Shown: in pieces, positions 49,001 through 59,854 of the stretch
Layout: every line of letters starts with the position of its first letter
How positions within the stretch are numbered: the stretch's first letter is position 1
Assembly (NCBI RefSeq): GCF_009389715.1
Contig: NW_024068239.1
Span: 124,001-188,000, forward strand
DNA length: 64,000 nucleotides
DNA from: Phoenix dactylifera
Lineage: Eukaryota > Streptophyta > Magnoliopsida > Arecales > Arecaceae
Direction: 5' to 3'
Position numbers and translations under genes: made by a program
Notes under the pieces: model-generated
Told to the model about the DNA's origin: nothing
Seen by the model: the letters and a program-made list of their open reading frames with translations, nothing else
Databases searched by the model: none

Positions 49001-52000
49001 TCTTTAGAAATTTGTTTTTACATTAGTTCTGAAAAATGTTTGACTTGTGTTTTTCTAATGAAAATTATGAAATCATAAAGCTTTTTAACTTGATATTTTT
49101 GAGCTCATACATACATTCTTTTTAAAACTTCTTCTATATCTGTTTTGTTCCATTTGAGCTTTCTAATAAATGTTCCATATGGAATTTGCACAATTCTTTT
49201 ACATTGAAAAACAATACCATATTTGAAATATATCTGAGCCTTTAGCAAGGTAGTATATGTGGACCTTCAGTCGAGTGGTACATTAGGCCCTGTTCAAGTT
49301 ATCAATAAGTACATATCTAACACTCTGGTTAGATGATATATGCAGCCTCATCCAAATTATTGATAAGGACATTTATGGATGCTTAGGCAAGTGTTATATG
49401 TGGACCTCCAGGATATATGTAGCGTCATGCAATTTACCATTGAGGATACATACAGTCTAGTATGTATTAGCAGCGACAATTTATAGGGTCTTGAAGGAAT
49501 AAATGAACTTTAAAGAAAATGTGATCTACGTGAATTTACTGATTTTTTTATATAAATTTATGTGTTCAAATCCTTTTATAGTATCTCAGTCCTTAATTTG
49601 ATATGTCATTACCATTTTCTTTCATTAACTCTTCACTTGAACATTCTGCTGACTTTGATTTATGCGCTATGTCCTAAAAGCCATTTGCTTACAACATAAA
49701 CTTAAATTCTTTTAATTGTCGCAAAGTAATTTAGTTGCATAGCTTCAATTATCATCAAACCTTTTCAGAGTGGCTGGTGATGATTGGAGTGGGCATTTTG
49801 AAAAGGAATTAGTTTTTGGAGTGCCTTTCTGGGTCTGGGGTTTGCTGATGCAGCAGTGACAAACCAACAACTTAGCGCAGTAATGCACTACTGTTTGTAA
49901 CTCATAAAGGTGTTTCGTTGGGTATGATAAACTATGTTAAAGTTTGTCATACAGTTTTTATCTAAGATCTAAGATTGTAGATATGCTAGATTTTATCTAC
50001 GATCAAAAGTTCATCATACAGTTTTAGTAGTGCTCTATTCGACATATGATGGTTTAAGTAAGGCGTAATACAATTGCTACTTCACCTATATTTGATCAAC
50101 TATAGTAGTTGTACCTTGAGATTTAAAAAAGTATAGTCATAAAAAAGTGTTGAACTTTTCAAGTTACATGATATGTCAGTCTTTAGAACATCAAAGTGGA
50201 TTCAAAGATGCAACCTTGTTAGTACATTCAACTTGCTTGCATGCTTCCCCAACCACTTTCAAGTTGACTTCTCTCACATCATTAATATCCACATAAAACT
50301 AAAGCCTTGCTAGCAAGACCACAAATACAACTTATCAACTGTCGTTAATCATCAAGCTAATCATAATTGGCATCCCATGTATGCTATTAAGATAGGAATC
50401 AAACAATAAATCATAGATGGGAGCTAGATCAGAACAAATCATGTATCAAATCGTAGATCATAAGATTTTTCTTGATTCCTTTCGAAACTTTTTATCACAT
50501 AAAAGAAATTCAAAAATCAAAACTTAAGTCAACTATAGAGTAGACAAATGGAGAATGAAAGGTCGTACATATAAAATGTCCAGTTTCCACCATCATAAGC
50601 CTATAAATAGAACGTATAATGAAACAAACATTTTTGTCTACTTATTCAAGATGTTTATATAAAATATATCAATCAATTATCCTTTTAGGTAGTTGTTTTA
50701 TAAACAACAAGGATAAGATTTAAACATATGGTTGTAAAATATGTTATTTTCCTCCTTACTCCATGAACCCAACTATAAATTTGCTAATTTTACTCCTCAA
50801 TAATTAGTTATTTTTGATAATTAATTTATAAGCCATGTAGCCAAATAAATTATAAAGGCTTCTACATGATTTCATATGTAAATAGCATAACCAATGTGGT
50901 TCTTATGATCCATGCACTGTGTTGTCCATGATATCAATCTAGATCCTATGGTACAAATTGATTCTGGTCTAAGGATGAGATCTAGATCAATTGAAGCCAC
51001 TTCGATCTATATCATAAGATCCAGCTCGCAAATAGTAAGTTTTTAACAAAATAGACCCCATAAAAGGGAAGCATGCAATAAGCTTTAAGTCTTGAAATTT
51101 ATCGATTAATCCTATGGATCACTTTGCATGATCCTATATTTTTCAATCTAAAATTATGATGCTTTACTCATTTGAATTTCTTCCTAGATTACAATGTAAT
51201 AATAAGACTGTGTTTTGGACTATGTTAACCCATAAAAGAATAAGCATATGCTTTGAATTGCTTCCCGAACTAAAATGCCAAAACAAAATCATTTTCTTCA
51301 TTACAAACATTTGCTTGCTTGCATAATGTCTTTTGCTAGCTTAGATAGCCTAGAGAACCTTTAAGATAGCTACATCTTCAATGAGGTATTGAAGGCATGC
51401 AAATACCTTGGGAATCCGTGACTTCCTTGTGCACCATGTCAGCACTCCCTTCACACATTTATCACATAGCAATGTCAACTTTCCCAAAACACCCTAGCGA
51501 ATCCTTAGGCTCTTTTGTTAACCACTATATAGCTAGATTCTATAGACAATAGATGCATTTTTTTTTTCCTAAAAAGGTCCAGCTTCTATCATAAGGTACA
51601 AAGAATAGTCTAAAACTTAATATCAAGATTTGACAAAACTACTAACAAGGAAACCCGTGCAAACCAAACAATCTTGCAAAAGATAGCAAGCAAAATGAAA
51701 AGAATTCTGTTTTTCCGCATGAGATGAATCGTGCCACCTTTATTAGCAGACTATCTCAACCTTTAATCATGATAAAATCATGTGAAGTGATCACAAAAAA
51801 TTGTGCAACAATTGACCATTGAGCACTTTGGTTGGCAGCAATTTGGCTAAATATACAAGAAGTACGAACCTACCACATTAGGATATCGTAACAATTTATG
51901 ACTTAGAACCATGGACCAATATCCTAGAAAGAAACTGTAGTCTTAGGTGTTTCTTGCTTTGACGCTAATTGAACTAAAAACGAGCAGCACAGAACAGCAT

Positions 52001-53900
52001 GAAGACCAGGTACCCTAAAGTGACATTGTTACCAAGAGCAATATACAAGCAAGAGCACCAAGCAAAAAAGGAAAATATTATACAACAACAAATCTGTTTT
52101 TTATTATGATGGTTCACCAAGTTTCAACATTTAAATTACCCAAGAGGCATTTTAAAAGTATCAAAATATGAAGTCTGCTTTGAAATGATCTAAACCTTCT
52201 AGTTTTTGAGTAGGCTGCACCTTCAAAAAAAGATGCAGAAATAATGAAAACAAACAAAAAAAAAAAAAGAGTGGTAAATTCCAGCCAAAGTTGATCATGG
52301 GCTGGGCCTCGGGCCTAAACTCTATTCATTTTTAATCGAGCTTCGGGTTGGGCTTATGTAAAATTTGACATTTTCTATGCCCAAGCCCGGCCCATAATTA
52401 GCTATGATTCCAGGTCACATCTGAAATTTTCAACTCCATGCCAATGTTCCTTCTCTTAGGTCAGATGAGTTTTTTGATTGAAAGAAAGTATTTGGGAAGA
52501 GTAGATATATGATTAAGTTATGTAAAGAAAGCATATAGAAAAAGGGCAAGAAGATAAACAAAGAGAAGGATAAGATGAGGAGAAAGACAAAATAAAAGAA
52601 ATTATACATATCTTGGCAAATTGTGAAGTTAGGCTTGATTTTGAATAGAAATAGCAGTGAGGGACAGAGTTTTCAACTGGCCAATTTTTTCTGGATCTGG
52701 GCACTAGAGGCTTCTACATGGTTGCTAGTTTAATCCATTATCATCTAGAATTACCAGTGAATCTTCATTTTGATCAGCAGAGGTGATTTTTAAGTAGACG
52801 ATGTGAATTAAAAAAATCAATATGGCCAATAAATAAGGGAAGCTACGGTAAAAGATATGGGGGATAATAATGAAATAACTTTAACTCTCCAAAAAATAAG
52901 AATATATATTTTTCAGACATATAACAAATTAAGATAAGCATATCAGGTTATGTATGCATCTGACATGAAGAATTCATCATTTAAGGATCTGATTGGTTAG
53001 CTGATATCCAGTTCCCTTGTTAGTTCCTCAAATATGTAATCATGTGCAGAATACAATTAAGTTGGTGAAGATAACGTCATCAAAAATTTTTCCCTCATCC
53101 ACTACAACTCCTGTTCATCCAAAGCTACTCTTCTTCCCCATAGTAATGCCCCTAAATCCTTAACTTGGAATATTCTAAAGAAATAACAAGGGAGCCTTTT
53201 TCTCTTTTGATAAACTGTATCTTAGACTTCAATTAAAAAAAAAAATGCATTCCACATCTTGACTAAACTTCCCACTGGAAGTCGATTAGAAGCACAAATA
53301 AAAATAACACTAATTTTATTATGTTAAACAAGAACCAAAAACTGCTTGCCTTATGTACATGCCATCCATGCCAGAACAATGTCAGATCCACCATTGCATC
53401 TTCGGTACATGAAAAGATAGAAGTTTGCAATACTAAGATCATTGTTTCAACAACAATCCAACATCAAGTCTTATGCTTCGATGAACATGAATTAGGTAAC
53501 CTTCATCCACTATAATCGAAGCACGAATTCTACCAGCTTCCCACCCATAATGGCCAACCCCTCTTCATAAAATGTTCAAAAATCGGTTCCCTCAAAACTA
53601 TCAATAGAACGAGAAAATTCAACAAATTGACAATGAAGGAACAAAGGAAGGATAACGAAAGAGGGAAAACGTAAATACCCCACGCTTGCTAGCATAACCG
53701 CCGGCAGAGCCTTGGTCTCTGCAGTTGATCGCCAGGAGAAGCCGCATCCAGACGGGGCAGCCAGCTTTCTCCATCTGCTCCCGGAGAAACCTCACCGTCG
53801 GATCTATATATAAAAAAAAAAAGAAAACCAGCACCAATGCATATAAATTATTTGTCGAAATGCTAGCATCTAATCTATGCTTCAAACATCGATGGACAAG

Positions 53901-53959
<59 letters not shown>

Positions 53960-54086
53960 TTGTACGTTTGAGGCCCTCGCGGATCCTATCTGTGCACCCC
54001 TCCTGGGACATGCCGGCGTTGGGGTTGTTGGTCTCGTCGCTGGTGCTCGCGGAGACGATGGGCACGGCCGCGGCCTCGCCCTCCAT
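43035..54086 (-). CDS. ATP23: Mitochondrial metalloprotease / ATP synthase assembly factor ATP23, 5 exons
   Basis: Exons on the minus strand: 54086-53966, 53803-53679, 45500-45363, 45216-45133, 43169-43035 (stop TAA). All introns are GT-AG, and the joined frame is 200 codons, normal for plant ATP23. The protein is an M76-family zinc metalloprotease of the mitochondrial intermembrane space that in yeast matures Atp6 and helps F0 assembly. Visible marks: PTVRFLREQMEKAGC, CRDQGSAGGY, CCNHM, the zinc site HELIH at residues 102-106 (in VLIHELIHACDDCRA), CAHHACSEIRA, LSGDCHYKRELLRG and AVWDICYNDTFPFERAP. The many conserved Cys fit disulphide-dependent import. The start is the ATG giving MEGEAAAVPIVSAS; the GTG before it is not used. 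Intron 2 is 8.2 kb. No break is seen. Confidence 0.95.
43170..45132 (-). other. ATP23 intron 4
   Basis: A 1.96 kb AT-rich intron. At 44380-44640 there are repeated 'aacccaac/ggttgga' words like those at 32560-32760. No gene-like frame. Confidence 0.75.
45033..45115. repeat. 30-bp tandem repeat, nearly three copies
   Basis: TATGGTGATATGACAAAGTT recurs at 45033, 45063 and (partial) 45093. It lies in ATP23 intron 4, 18 bases from the donor site of exon 4. Confidence 0.85.
47041..47216. repeat. Alternating TATG/CATG-rich sequence
   Basis: Long purine-pyrimidine alternation (tacatatgtatac, catgcatgtatg, cacgcacgcatg). Such sequence can extrude cruciforms or adopt Z-form. There is no coding meaning. 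Confidence 0.7.
47841..48259. mobile_element. GTACCG-word element, hAT-like, 419 bp
   Basis: Starts CAAGGTATGCGGTAGGGG and ends CAGCATACCATG (inverse CATGGTATGCTG). Flanks are ccaatgac (47833-47840) and ccaatggt (48260-48267), an 8-bp duplication with two transitions. The interior mixes GTACCGG words with a GC-rich non-repetitive core (about 47925-48090). Frames on both strands are word artefacts. Confidence 0.65.
48290..48820. repeat. Purine/pyrimidine-rich repeat next to the GTACCG element
   Basis: A GAAGAGAGAAAG tract, a GC-rich link (ggaggccggagcgg), two copies of 'cccttttttatttcg', then CTCTCCCTCC tracts and a final 'accggtatgggacctcggtac'. A similar tract order is seen at 10705-10940, so this may be part of a larger composite repeat. 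Confidence 0.45.
52296..52395. repeat. GGGCC-word inverted pair
   Basis: About 100 bp beginning ATGGGCTGGGCCTCGGGCC and ending CCAAGCCCGGCCCAT, which are mutually inverse at the ends. It is similar in style to 24095-24215. Duplication of flanks is not clear, so it is called a repeat only. Confidence 0.5.
53804..53965 (-). other. ATP23 intron 1 with a long (CT)n tract
   Basis: A 162-bp intron. On the + strand (AG)n occupies about 53904-53956, starting only about ten bases from the donor site. About one third of the intron is microsatellite. Confidence 0.85.
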
Positions 54087-55431
54087 CACTGCGTCAGGCT
54101 CTCTCCGGCGGCCGCGAGAGGAAAGAGAAAAGAAAGTGTTTTTTTTTTTTTTTGCTGTTTTGTTTCTTCAAGATTTTTCAGGGTTTTTCTGTGGAGGGCG
54201 AGTTTAGCTCGCGCCGCGCAGGTTGCAGGCAAGCCTGGGACACGTGTGACCGAAAAATAATTAAAAACTAGGAAGGAACCGCGCTGCGGTTTTTTTAATA
54301 CATACTTCTCATATATATAAGCGGTATTATCAACTTTCGGCCCCTACTTATATGGTATTTTGTCTAAGAGAGGTAGTCAAAGAGTTAGAGATGTAGAGCT
54401 TTTTCTTTTTTATGTCTGAAATATCTTTATGAGCCCATTGATGACTAGAGATTGGTGGTCCAAAGTTTTTATCTGTATGCAAAAGTATTATGAGTTTATA
54501 TTATGACTTGAGAGGTTTGATCTCCTAAAAAGATAGCATCACAGATTGCCTTCATATCAGGGGCTGCACTTATATTTTTATTTTTATTTTATTTATCTGC
54601 ATGCTTATTTATCTATTTGCTTGTTATCTTCAAGCAACATCGTGTGTGTAGACACTTTTCCATCCAAAAATGCATATGAAATTTGTACTTTTTAATCATT
54701 TTCTTGTTTATTAGCTTTGCGCTACAAAAACAAATCATTAACTAAAGTTGTTTAATAGGACAATATTGGACAATTTTAAGTACGATAATTTCGGCAAAGT
54801 TGCCCAAAAAAGATTGGAGATGTTTTCTTCTTTTACAGGCAACAATAGCATGAAAGCTTAAAAATCTCTTTGAGAAATAAACATGTCATTCATGTGAATC
54901 CAAAGTTCATATATCCCAAAACATGCTAATGGTATGTAGTCACAAGTTTAAGTTGCAAATAAAATCTCTTTGTTAGAATTTGGAGAATTAAGAATATTGT
55001 TGCCCATGAACCCTTTCTAATAATAAATAAATAAAAAATTAATGTCTCATGAGTGGAACTGATGAAGCGGGTTCAGGTTTGGTTTGATTTGGTTGGATCT
55101 TGGACTCGGACCGGTCCAACAAAACCGGTTGATTCATAACCCTAGAGGATATAAAAACGGGTGGGGTGGAGCCATCGGACCTTCCAACCTCTCTTCTCTC
55201 CATTCCCCTTCCAAGTCAAAAGAGAAAAAAGGGAAAAAGAAGGCGAGACAGCGGCATCCGCTAAACCCCAAATCTGTGCGTCGGCCGCCGCCCGCCGCCG
55301 GACGGATCCGGCCATCTCTCGAGAAAAGAAAAACAAGAAGGCAAGAAGACGAAAAATAGGGAAAAAAAGAAGAAGAAAGATAGAGACGAGAGAGAGAGAG
55401 AGAGGCAATTTTTCATCAAGAACTTCAATAG
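54087..55431. promoter_or_regulatory. Shared upstream region of ATP23 (-) and the RRM gene (+), with inferred 5' UTR exon
   Basis: The two start codons are 1.76 kb apart and diverge. On the + side there is AACCCTAGA (55138-55146), close to a telo-box, followed at once by TATAAAAA (55150-55157), a plausible core promoter. Transcription would begin near 55180 and give a purine-rich leader exon ending at 55431 before a GTATAT donor. The ATP23 side shows no clear TATA; a T-run at 54139-54153 lies just upstream of its ATG. The middle (54260-55030) is AT-rich with no gene. Leader limits are inference. Confidence 0.5.
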
Positions 55432-55789
55432 GTATATGATTCCCATCATGCCCCACCCATGATTGTTCTAACTTTAGAAATCTCAAATCAATCGACTACC
55501 TTCTTGGCCTTTTTCTCCTGCAATTTTATTGTGTCGATTTTGTTGTATTATTAGTCTGAATGCTATTGTTTTCGCTTATGTTACTCGATTTCTTTCCTTT
55601 AATGTTTGTGGTATTATTTTTAAACTTATTTAGCTGTTTTCTTTTGCTTTTTGGCCAATTATTGTTTTGGTTATGCTGTACATATGAGATGTTGTTAGCT
55701 AGATGGATTTATTATATCTGAAATAGTGGATATACTGTTAATTCCGTTGAACTCTCGATTAAAAGGAAAAAATTATTGGGTATTATCAG
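55432..55789 (+). other. Inferred 5'-UTR intron of the RRM gene
   Basis: Donor AATAG|GTATATG and acceptor TATTATCAG at 55789 enclose a T-rich 358-bp segment. It lies between a GA-rich leader and the start codon 56 bases further on. Leader introns are common in plant RNA-processing genes. No transcript evidence is available here. Confidence 0.5.
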
Positions 55790-55845
55790 GTAGGGTTTCG
55801 GAGATTTCGTTTACCAGTTGATTTTTGCTGGACGGTATAGTGTTT

Positions 55846-57738
55846 ATGGATCCTATGATGGAAGAGCAGTTGGATTATGGGGATGAGGAGTATGGGGGAA
55901 GCCAGAAATTGCAGTACCAGGGAAGTGGAGGAGCGATCCCGGCAATTGCAGAGGAGGAGATGATGGGGGAGGATGATGAGTATGATGATCTCTATAATGA
56001 TGTCAACATTGGTGAGGATTTCATGCAGACCATGCAGCAAAGGCGCGAGCCACCTGTTTCTCTCAGCAATGGTGGATTACTTAACCAGAAGACAGATGGC
56101 CCTGGTTCAGCCACTCCCCAGATGGGAGGCCAGGCCAGTGTGAGCATCGCAGGACTTGGGGAGGAAGGGAAGGAGCTGAAGCCTGCTTATGGGCCCCTGG
56201 AAACTGAGCAGAAGTCTGGTGGGTTGCTTGCTAGAAAGGGATTGGAAGAGGGGAGTGGTGATTTTCCTGAAGGGTTTTCTCATCAAGGAAGTAAGGCTCC
56301 AGAGACTGTCCAAGAGAGTAATGTAGGGAATGCTGGGTTTCATGGAAATTCTGCAGCACCTTCGCCACCAAAACCTGGTATGGATCCCAAGTATGCTGGT
56401 GGGCCTTTGTCACTAACATCAGATTCGGCGAGAAGTGGTGTCAGGAACCCCCAGCCGGTGCCTGTGAATCAGGCAGTAACAACTGCCGCATACCATGTGG
56501 TGATGAATGATAATTCAAGGTCAGGAATGGGATTGGTGGGTAATGATGGCGCAGCCATGCTCGTTGTGGGGGACCTGCACTGGTGGACAACTGATGCTCA
56601 GCTTGAGAGTGTGATGTCGCAGTATGGGAGGGTGAAGGAGATCAAGTTCTTTGAAGAGAGAGCTAGTGGGAAGTCGAAGGGTTACTGTCAGGTTGAGTTC
56701 TATGATGCTACAGCTGCAGCTGCCTGTAAGGAAGGAATGTATGGTCATGCTTTTAATGGGCGAACTTGTGTGGTGGAATATGCTTCTCCTCAGATTTTGA
56801 AGCAGATGGGTGCAGCTTATACGAGCAGACAATCTCAAGCACAACCTCAGCAACAGGGAAGGAGGCAGATGAATAGTGGGATGGGTAGAGGTGGTGGATG
56901 GGGTGGTCGAGGTGGACAGGGACCGCCCAACAGGGGTCAAGGCAATGCTGGGCCCATGAGGGGAAGGGGAGCTATGGGTGCAAAAGGAATGGGGGGGCCT
57001 GGTGGTGGATTTGGGACTGGGGCCACTGGTGGCCCATATGGGCCTGCAGGAGGGATGATGCACCCGCAGGGAATGATGGGTGCAGCATTTGACCCGACAT
57101 ACATGGGTGGAGGCGGCCCTTATGGAGGCTTTTCTGGTCCTGCTTTTCCTGGGATGATGCCTCCTTTCCAAGCAGTGAGCAGTGTTGGCCTTCCCGGAGT
57201 GGCACCTCATGTTAACCCAGCTTTCTTTGGCCGTGGGATGTCTGGAAATGCAATGGGAATGATGGGTGGCAATGGGATGGAAGGGCATTCTGCAGGGATG
57301 TGGACTGATATGGGCATAGGTGGGTGGACAGGGGAGGATCATGGAAGAAGGACAAGGGAATCAAGTTATGGTGGTGATGATGTTGCTGCTGACTATGGCT
57401 ATGGGGAGGTGAACAATGAGAGAGTTGAGAGATCAAATGCATCTCGAGAGAAGGAAAGAGGTTCAGAGCGGGACTGGTCAGGGAGCTCTGAGAGGAGGTA
57501 TCGTGATGAGAGGGAAAAAGAGCGGGACAGGTCTGATAAGGAACGATACAGGGAGGAGAAAGACAGGTATATGGACCATAGGCAGAGGGATAGAGATTGG
57601 GATAACGAAGGTGACTGGGATGGAGGGCATTCTTCTTCCAGGTCTCGAAACAAGTCACGGACGGTGCAAGAAGAATATTACAGGTCTCACTCTAGGGATG
57701 CGGACTATGGAAAAAGACGTCGCCTACCTTCGGATTGA
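55846..57738 (+). CDS. RRM protein, CFIm large-subunit-like (CPSF6/CFI68 homologue)
   Basis: An uninterrupted 630-codon frame. The start chosen is the first ATG (MDPMMEEQLDYGDEE); the seven codons before it in frame lack an ATG. Domains: an acidic N-terminus with DDEYDDLYNDVNIGEDFMQ (about 45-65), a disordered linker, and one RRM at about 236-316 (RNP2 LVVGDL, RNP1 SKGYCQVEF, with WWTTDAQLE after RNP2). Next come a Gly/Met/Pro-rich region (about 330-500) and a charged C-terminus rich in RE, RD and RS (about 510-630). This order matches metazoan CPSF6/7 and their plant counterparts, which pair with the 25-kDa CFIm subunit to recognise UGUA and select poly(A) sites in the nucleus. The RRM in this family binds the small subunit as well as RNA. 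Assignment is by architecture; a related nuclear RRM protein is the main alternative. Confidence 0.85.
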   Translation: MDPMMEEQLDYGDEEYGGSQKLQYQGSGGAIPAIAEEEMMGEDDEYDDLYNDVNIGEDFMQTMQQRREPPVSLSNGGLLNQKTDGPGSATPQMGGQASVSIAGLGEEGKELKPAYGPLETEQKSGGLLARKGLEEGSGDFPEGFSHQGSKAPETVQESNVGNAGFHGNSAAPSPPKPGMDPKYAGGPLSLTSDSARSGVRNPQPVPVNQAVTTAAYHVVMNDNSRSGMGLVGNDGAAMLVVGDLHWWTTDAQLESVMSQYGRVKEIKFFEERASGKSKGYCQVEFYDATAAAACKEGMYGHAFNGRTCVVEYASPQILKQMGAAYTSRQSQAQPQQQGRRQMNSGMGRGGGWGGRGGQGPPNRGQGNAGPMRGRGAMGAKGMGGPGGGFGTGATGGPYGPAGGMMHPQGMMGAAFDPTYMGGGGPYGGFSGPAFPGMMPPFQAVSSVGLPGVAPHVNPAFFGRGMSGNAMGMMGGNGMEGHSAGMWTDMGIGGWTGEDHGRRTRESSYGGDDVAADYGYGEVNNERVERSNASREKERGSERDWSGSSERRYRDEREKERDRSDKERYREEKDRYMDHRQRDRDWDNEGDWDGGHSSSRSRNKSRTVQEEYYRSHSRDADYGKRRRLPSD

Positions 57739-59263
57739 AGGATGTTTTCAAAGAACTGATGACGGCAACTGGTTTCATATTCCTGGGGTCAATCTTGGGT
57801 GCTGACTGCTGCTTGCCACTACTCTCGCTGCTAATGGTTGGTACCGCATGCAGGCTAGCCCCTGGGATGAAAAGTAAGTTAATGATAGTGGTATAGAAGG
57901 AAGACTGTCTACTTTTATGTTTGCTTATATCAGAACATTCTTCGCTGCAACAATTAACATCCATGTGCGTAAGACAATTAATAGTATTTCTTAGCCTTTT
58001 GAACCTTCCAGAGGTTGGCCGTAACTGGCTACGACTTTGCCAGAGTTCTTTTATCTTGAATAATTACTATATAAAACACATGACTTGGTGTTTATAATAT
58101 CCTTTTACTAATGGTGTCGTGAATGTGTGATGATACAATTACCTTTCTTTACTTATTTTCTTCCATACTCAGGTGAACCGTCAGGTCCACTTTGTACACT
58201 CATGCTGTAGCATGAAGTTAAACTATTTTAAGTTCAACTTGGTAGTTATTCATGATGGTTTCTGACAATCAACTGTTTTTATACTGTTAGATATTTTTTT
58301 AATTGCGAATTGGTGAAAGATTTACATCAGACAAAACTGATTGTTTATTACCTGAATCCTTGAATATGTATCTGTACTGACACATGCATCCGTACAGATA
58401 TGTATCTGTGCTGACATTGTTCTATAATATGTTTTCATGTGCATGTCTGCATAGATTGTTTGGTTTATTTTGTTATGGTTTTCTGCTATTACTGATTTAA
58501 CTTATGTTTGTGTTCATTCTACAATTAATTGTTGGAATAACTGGAAAGCATTTCATCTTTTTAACTTTCGATGTGTTCTTTTTATTGCCTGTTTAACATA
58601 ATGATTAAACCTTTTTAGGCATCCAATACCCTGTTGTGCTGTATTCTTGAAGAAGATTACTGCCATGTTATGACTTAGATGTTTCCGGGACAGCTTAGCC
58701 TTTGTTCTTGTCATTAAAATTTTAGAGGACCACTGAAGGACCAATTTTCTGTTTTGCCTTGCATTGGTATTAATACATGCCCAGAGTTTGCATATATGTA
58801 CATCCGAGAAATTGCTTAGCTGGCATTTTTTTTCCTGTGGGTCAAATATTCCAGGGAAACCTGATGTGTCTAACATTAGGTCTTGTCTATGAGAATATTT
58901 GCAGAGTAATTGCTCGTAGATTTATAGTTTCTTATTTTATTGTCACAGTGGTTTTGTTTGGTTTCTGTAGTTTATCAGTATGCTGTGGAAATTAGTGATA
59001 TTTTTGGTTTGATACTATTTATCTTGTTTATGTATTTTTTCCATTTCCTTAAATGGTACTTATGAGATTATATAGATAGTAATGGATTGCTTTAAGAAAC
59101 AAGTAAAATGCAGCTTGATCTTTCCTTGTTGACATTTCTTGCTGCAGAATGTCTATTGTCAACTATGACTAGAAATATGTAAGATTAAATTCTCTTTTAA
59201 AATTATGTTTTTAAATTTTTTGTGTGTATATGTAAGATTAAATTTTGTTTTTAAATTGTGTAC

Positions 59264-59332
<69 letters not shown>

Positions 59333-59336
59333 GGTA
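57739..59336. other. 3' flank of the RRM gene
   Basis: Presumed 3' UTR then T-rich intergenic sequence. No clear poly(A) signal stands out; AATAATTACTATATAAAAC near 58060 is one possibility. It ends in a TA microsatellite (59273-59330). No gene recognised. Confidence 0.45.
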
Positions 59337-59762
59337 CATATATGTGTGTATATATATGGGTAGAGCTAATATATAGGCGCTCACACAACAACCCACATAA
59401 GGTAGGTCCTGACCTTATGATTGGGGGCCAAGTACTAATGATTTGAGCCATTGGATGTGATTTAATATCCCTAACTGCTTACTATTGAAAATTGTGTGAT
59501 TTGAAGATCCTTACCCTATATATCATTCGTGCATCCAGTGATCAATAATGGACAATTTAAATAATAAAAATAATGTATATTTTTGCTCACTAGATGTATA
59601 GGCTAAGGATTGCCGAAGCATATGGTCTATTGACAGTAAACAATTTAAAGATAGTTGATCACATCCAACGGCTCGAATCATTGGTCCTAGGCCCCCAATC
59701 ATCGAGTTAGGACCGACCTTATTTGAATGTTCTATGGGTTCCCACAGAACAATCAAATAAGT

Positions 59763-59766
<4 letters not shown>
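59337..59766. mobile_element. Long fold-back MITE between two TA microsatellites
   Basis: Positions 59401-59461 (GGTCCTGACC..GATTGGGGGCC..AATGATTTGAGCC..TTGGATGTGAT) are the inverse of 59659-59720. The inner segments remain complementary (ACTATTGAAAATTGT with the inverse of TCTATTGACAGTAAAC, and GATCCTTACCCTATATATC with CAATCCTTAGCCTATACATC). Almost the whole 320-bp core can therefore fold into one hairpin with arms of roughly 150 bp. (TA)n lies on both sides (59273-59330 and 59767-59851), as in MITEs that insert at TA repeats. No coding sequence. Confidence 0.7.

Positions 59767-59851
<85 letters not shown>
59767..59851. repeat. (TA)n microsatellite, about 42 units
   Basis: Uninterrupted TA run on the right of the fold-back element. 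A similar run of about 30 units lies on its left. Confidence 0.95.

Positions 59852-59854
<3 letters not shown>

Larger units (their letters stand above)
45501..53678 (-). other. ATP23 intron 2, 8.2 kb
   Basis: Holds a GTACCG-word element (47841-48259) with purine/pyrimidine-rich companion sequence to about 48820, an alternating TATG/CATG stretch (47040-47216) and a short GGGCC-word inverted pair (52296-52395). At 49260-49480 there is loose repetition of 'atatgtggacct/cagcctcat'. The rest, including 48830-52290, is AT-rich without recognisable genes. Confidence 0.75.

Noticed and set aside
56521..57342. A 273-codon minus-strand frame
   Set aside because: It is the antisense shadow of the RRM gene; its His/Pro/Ser content is the complement of Gly- and Met-rich codons.
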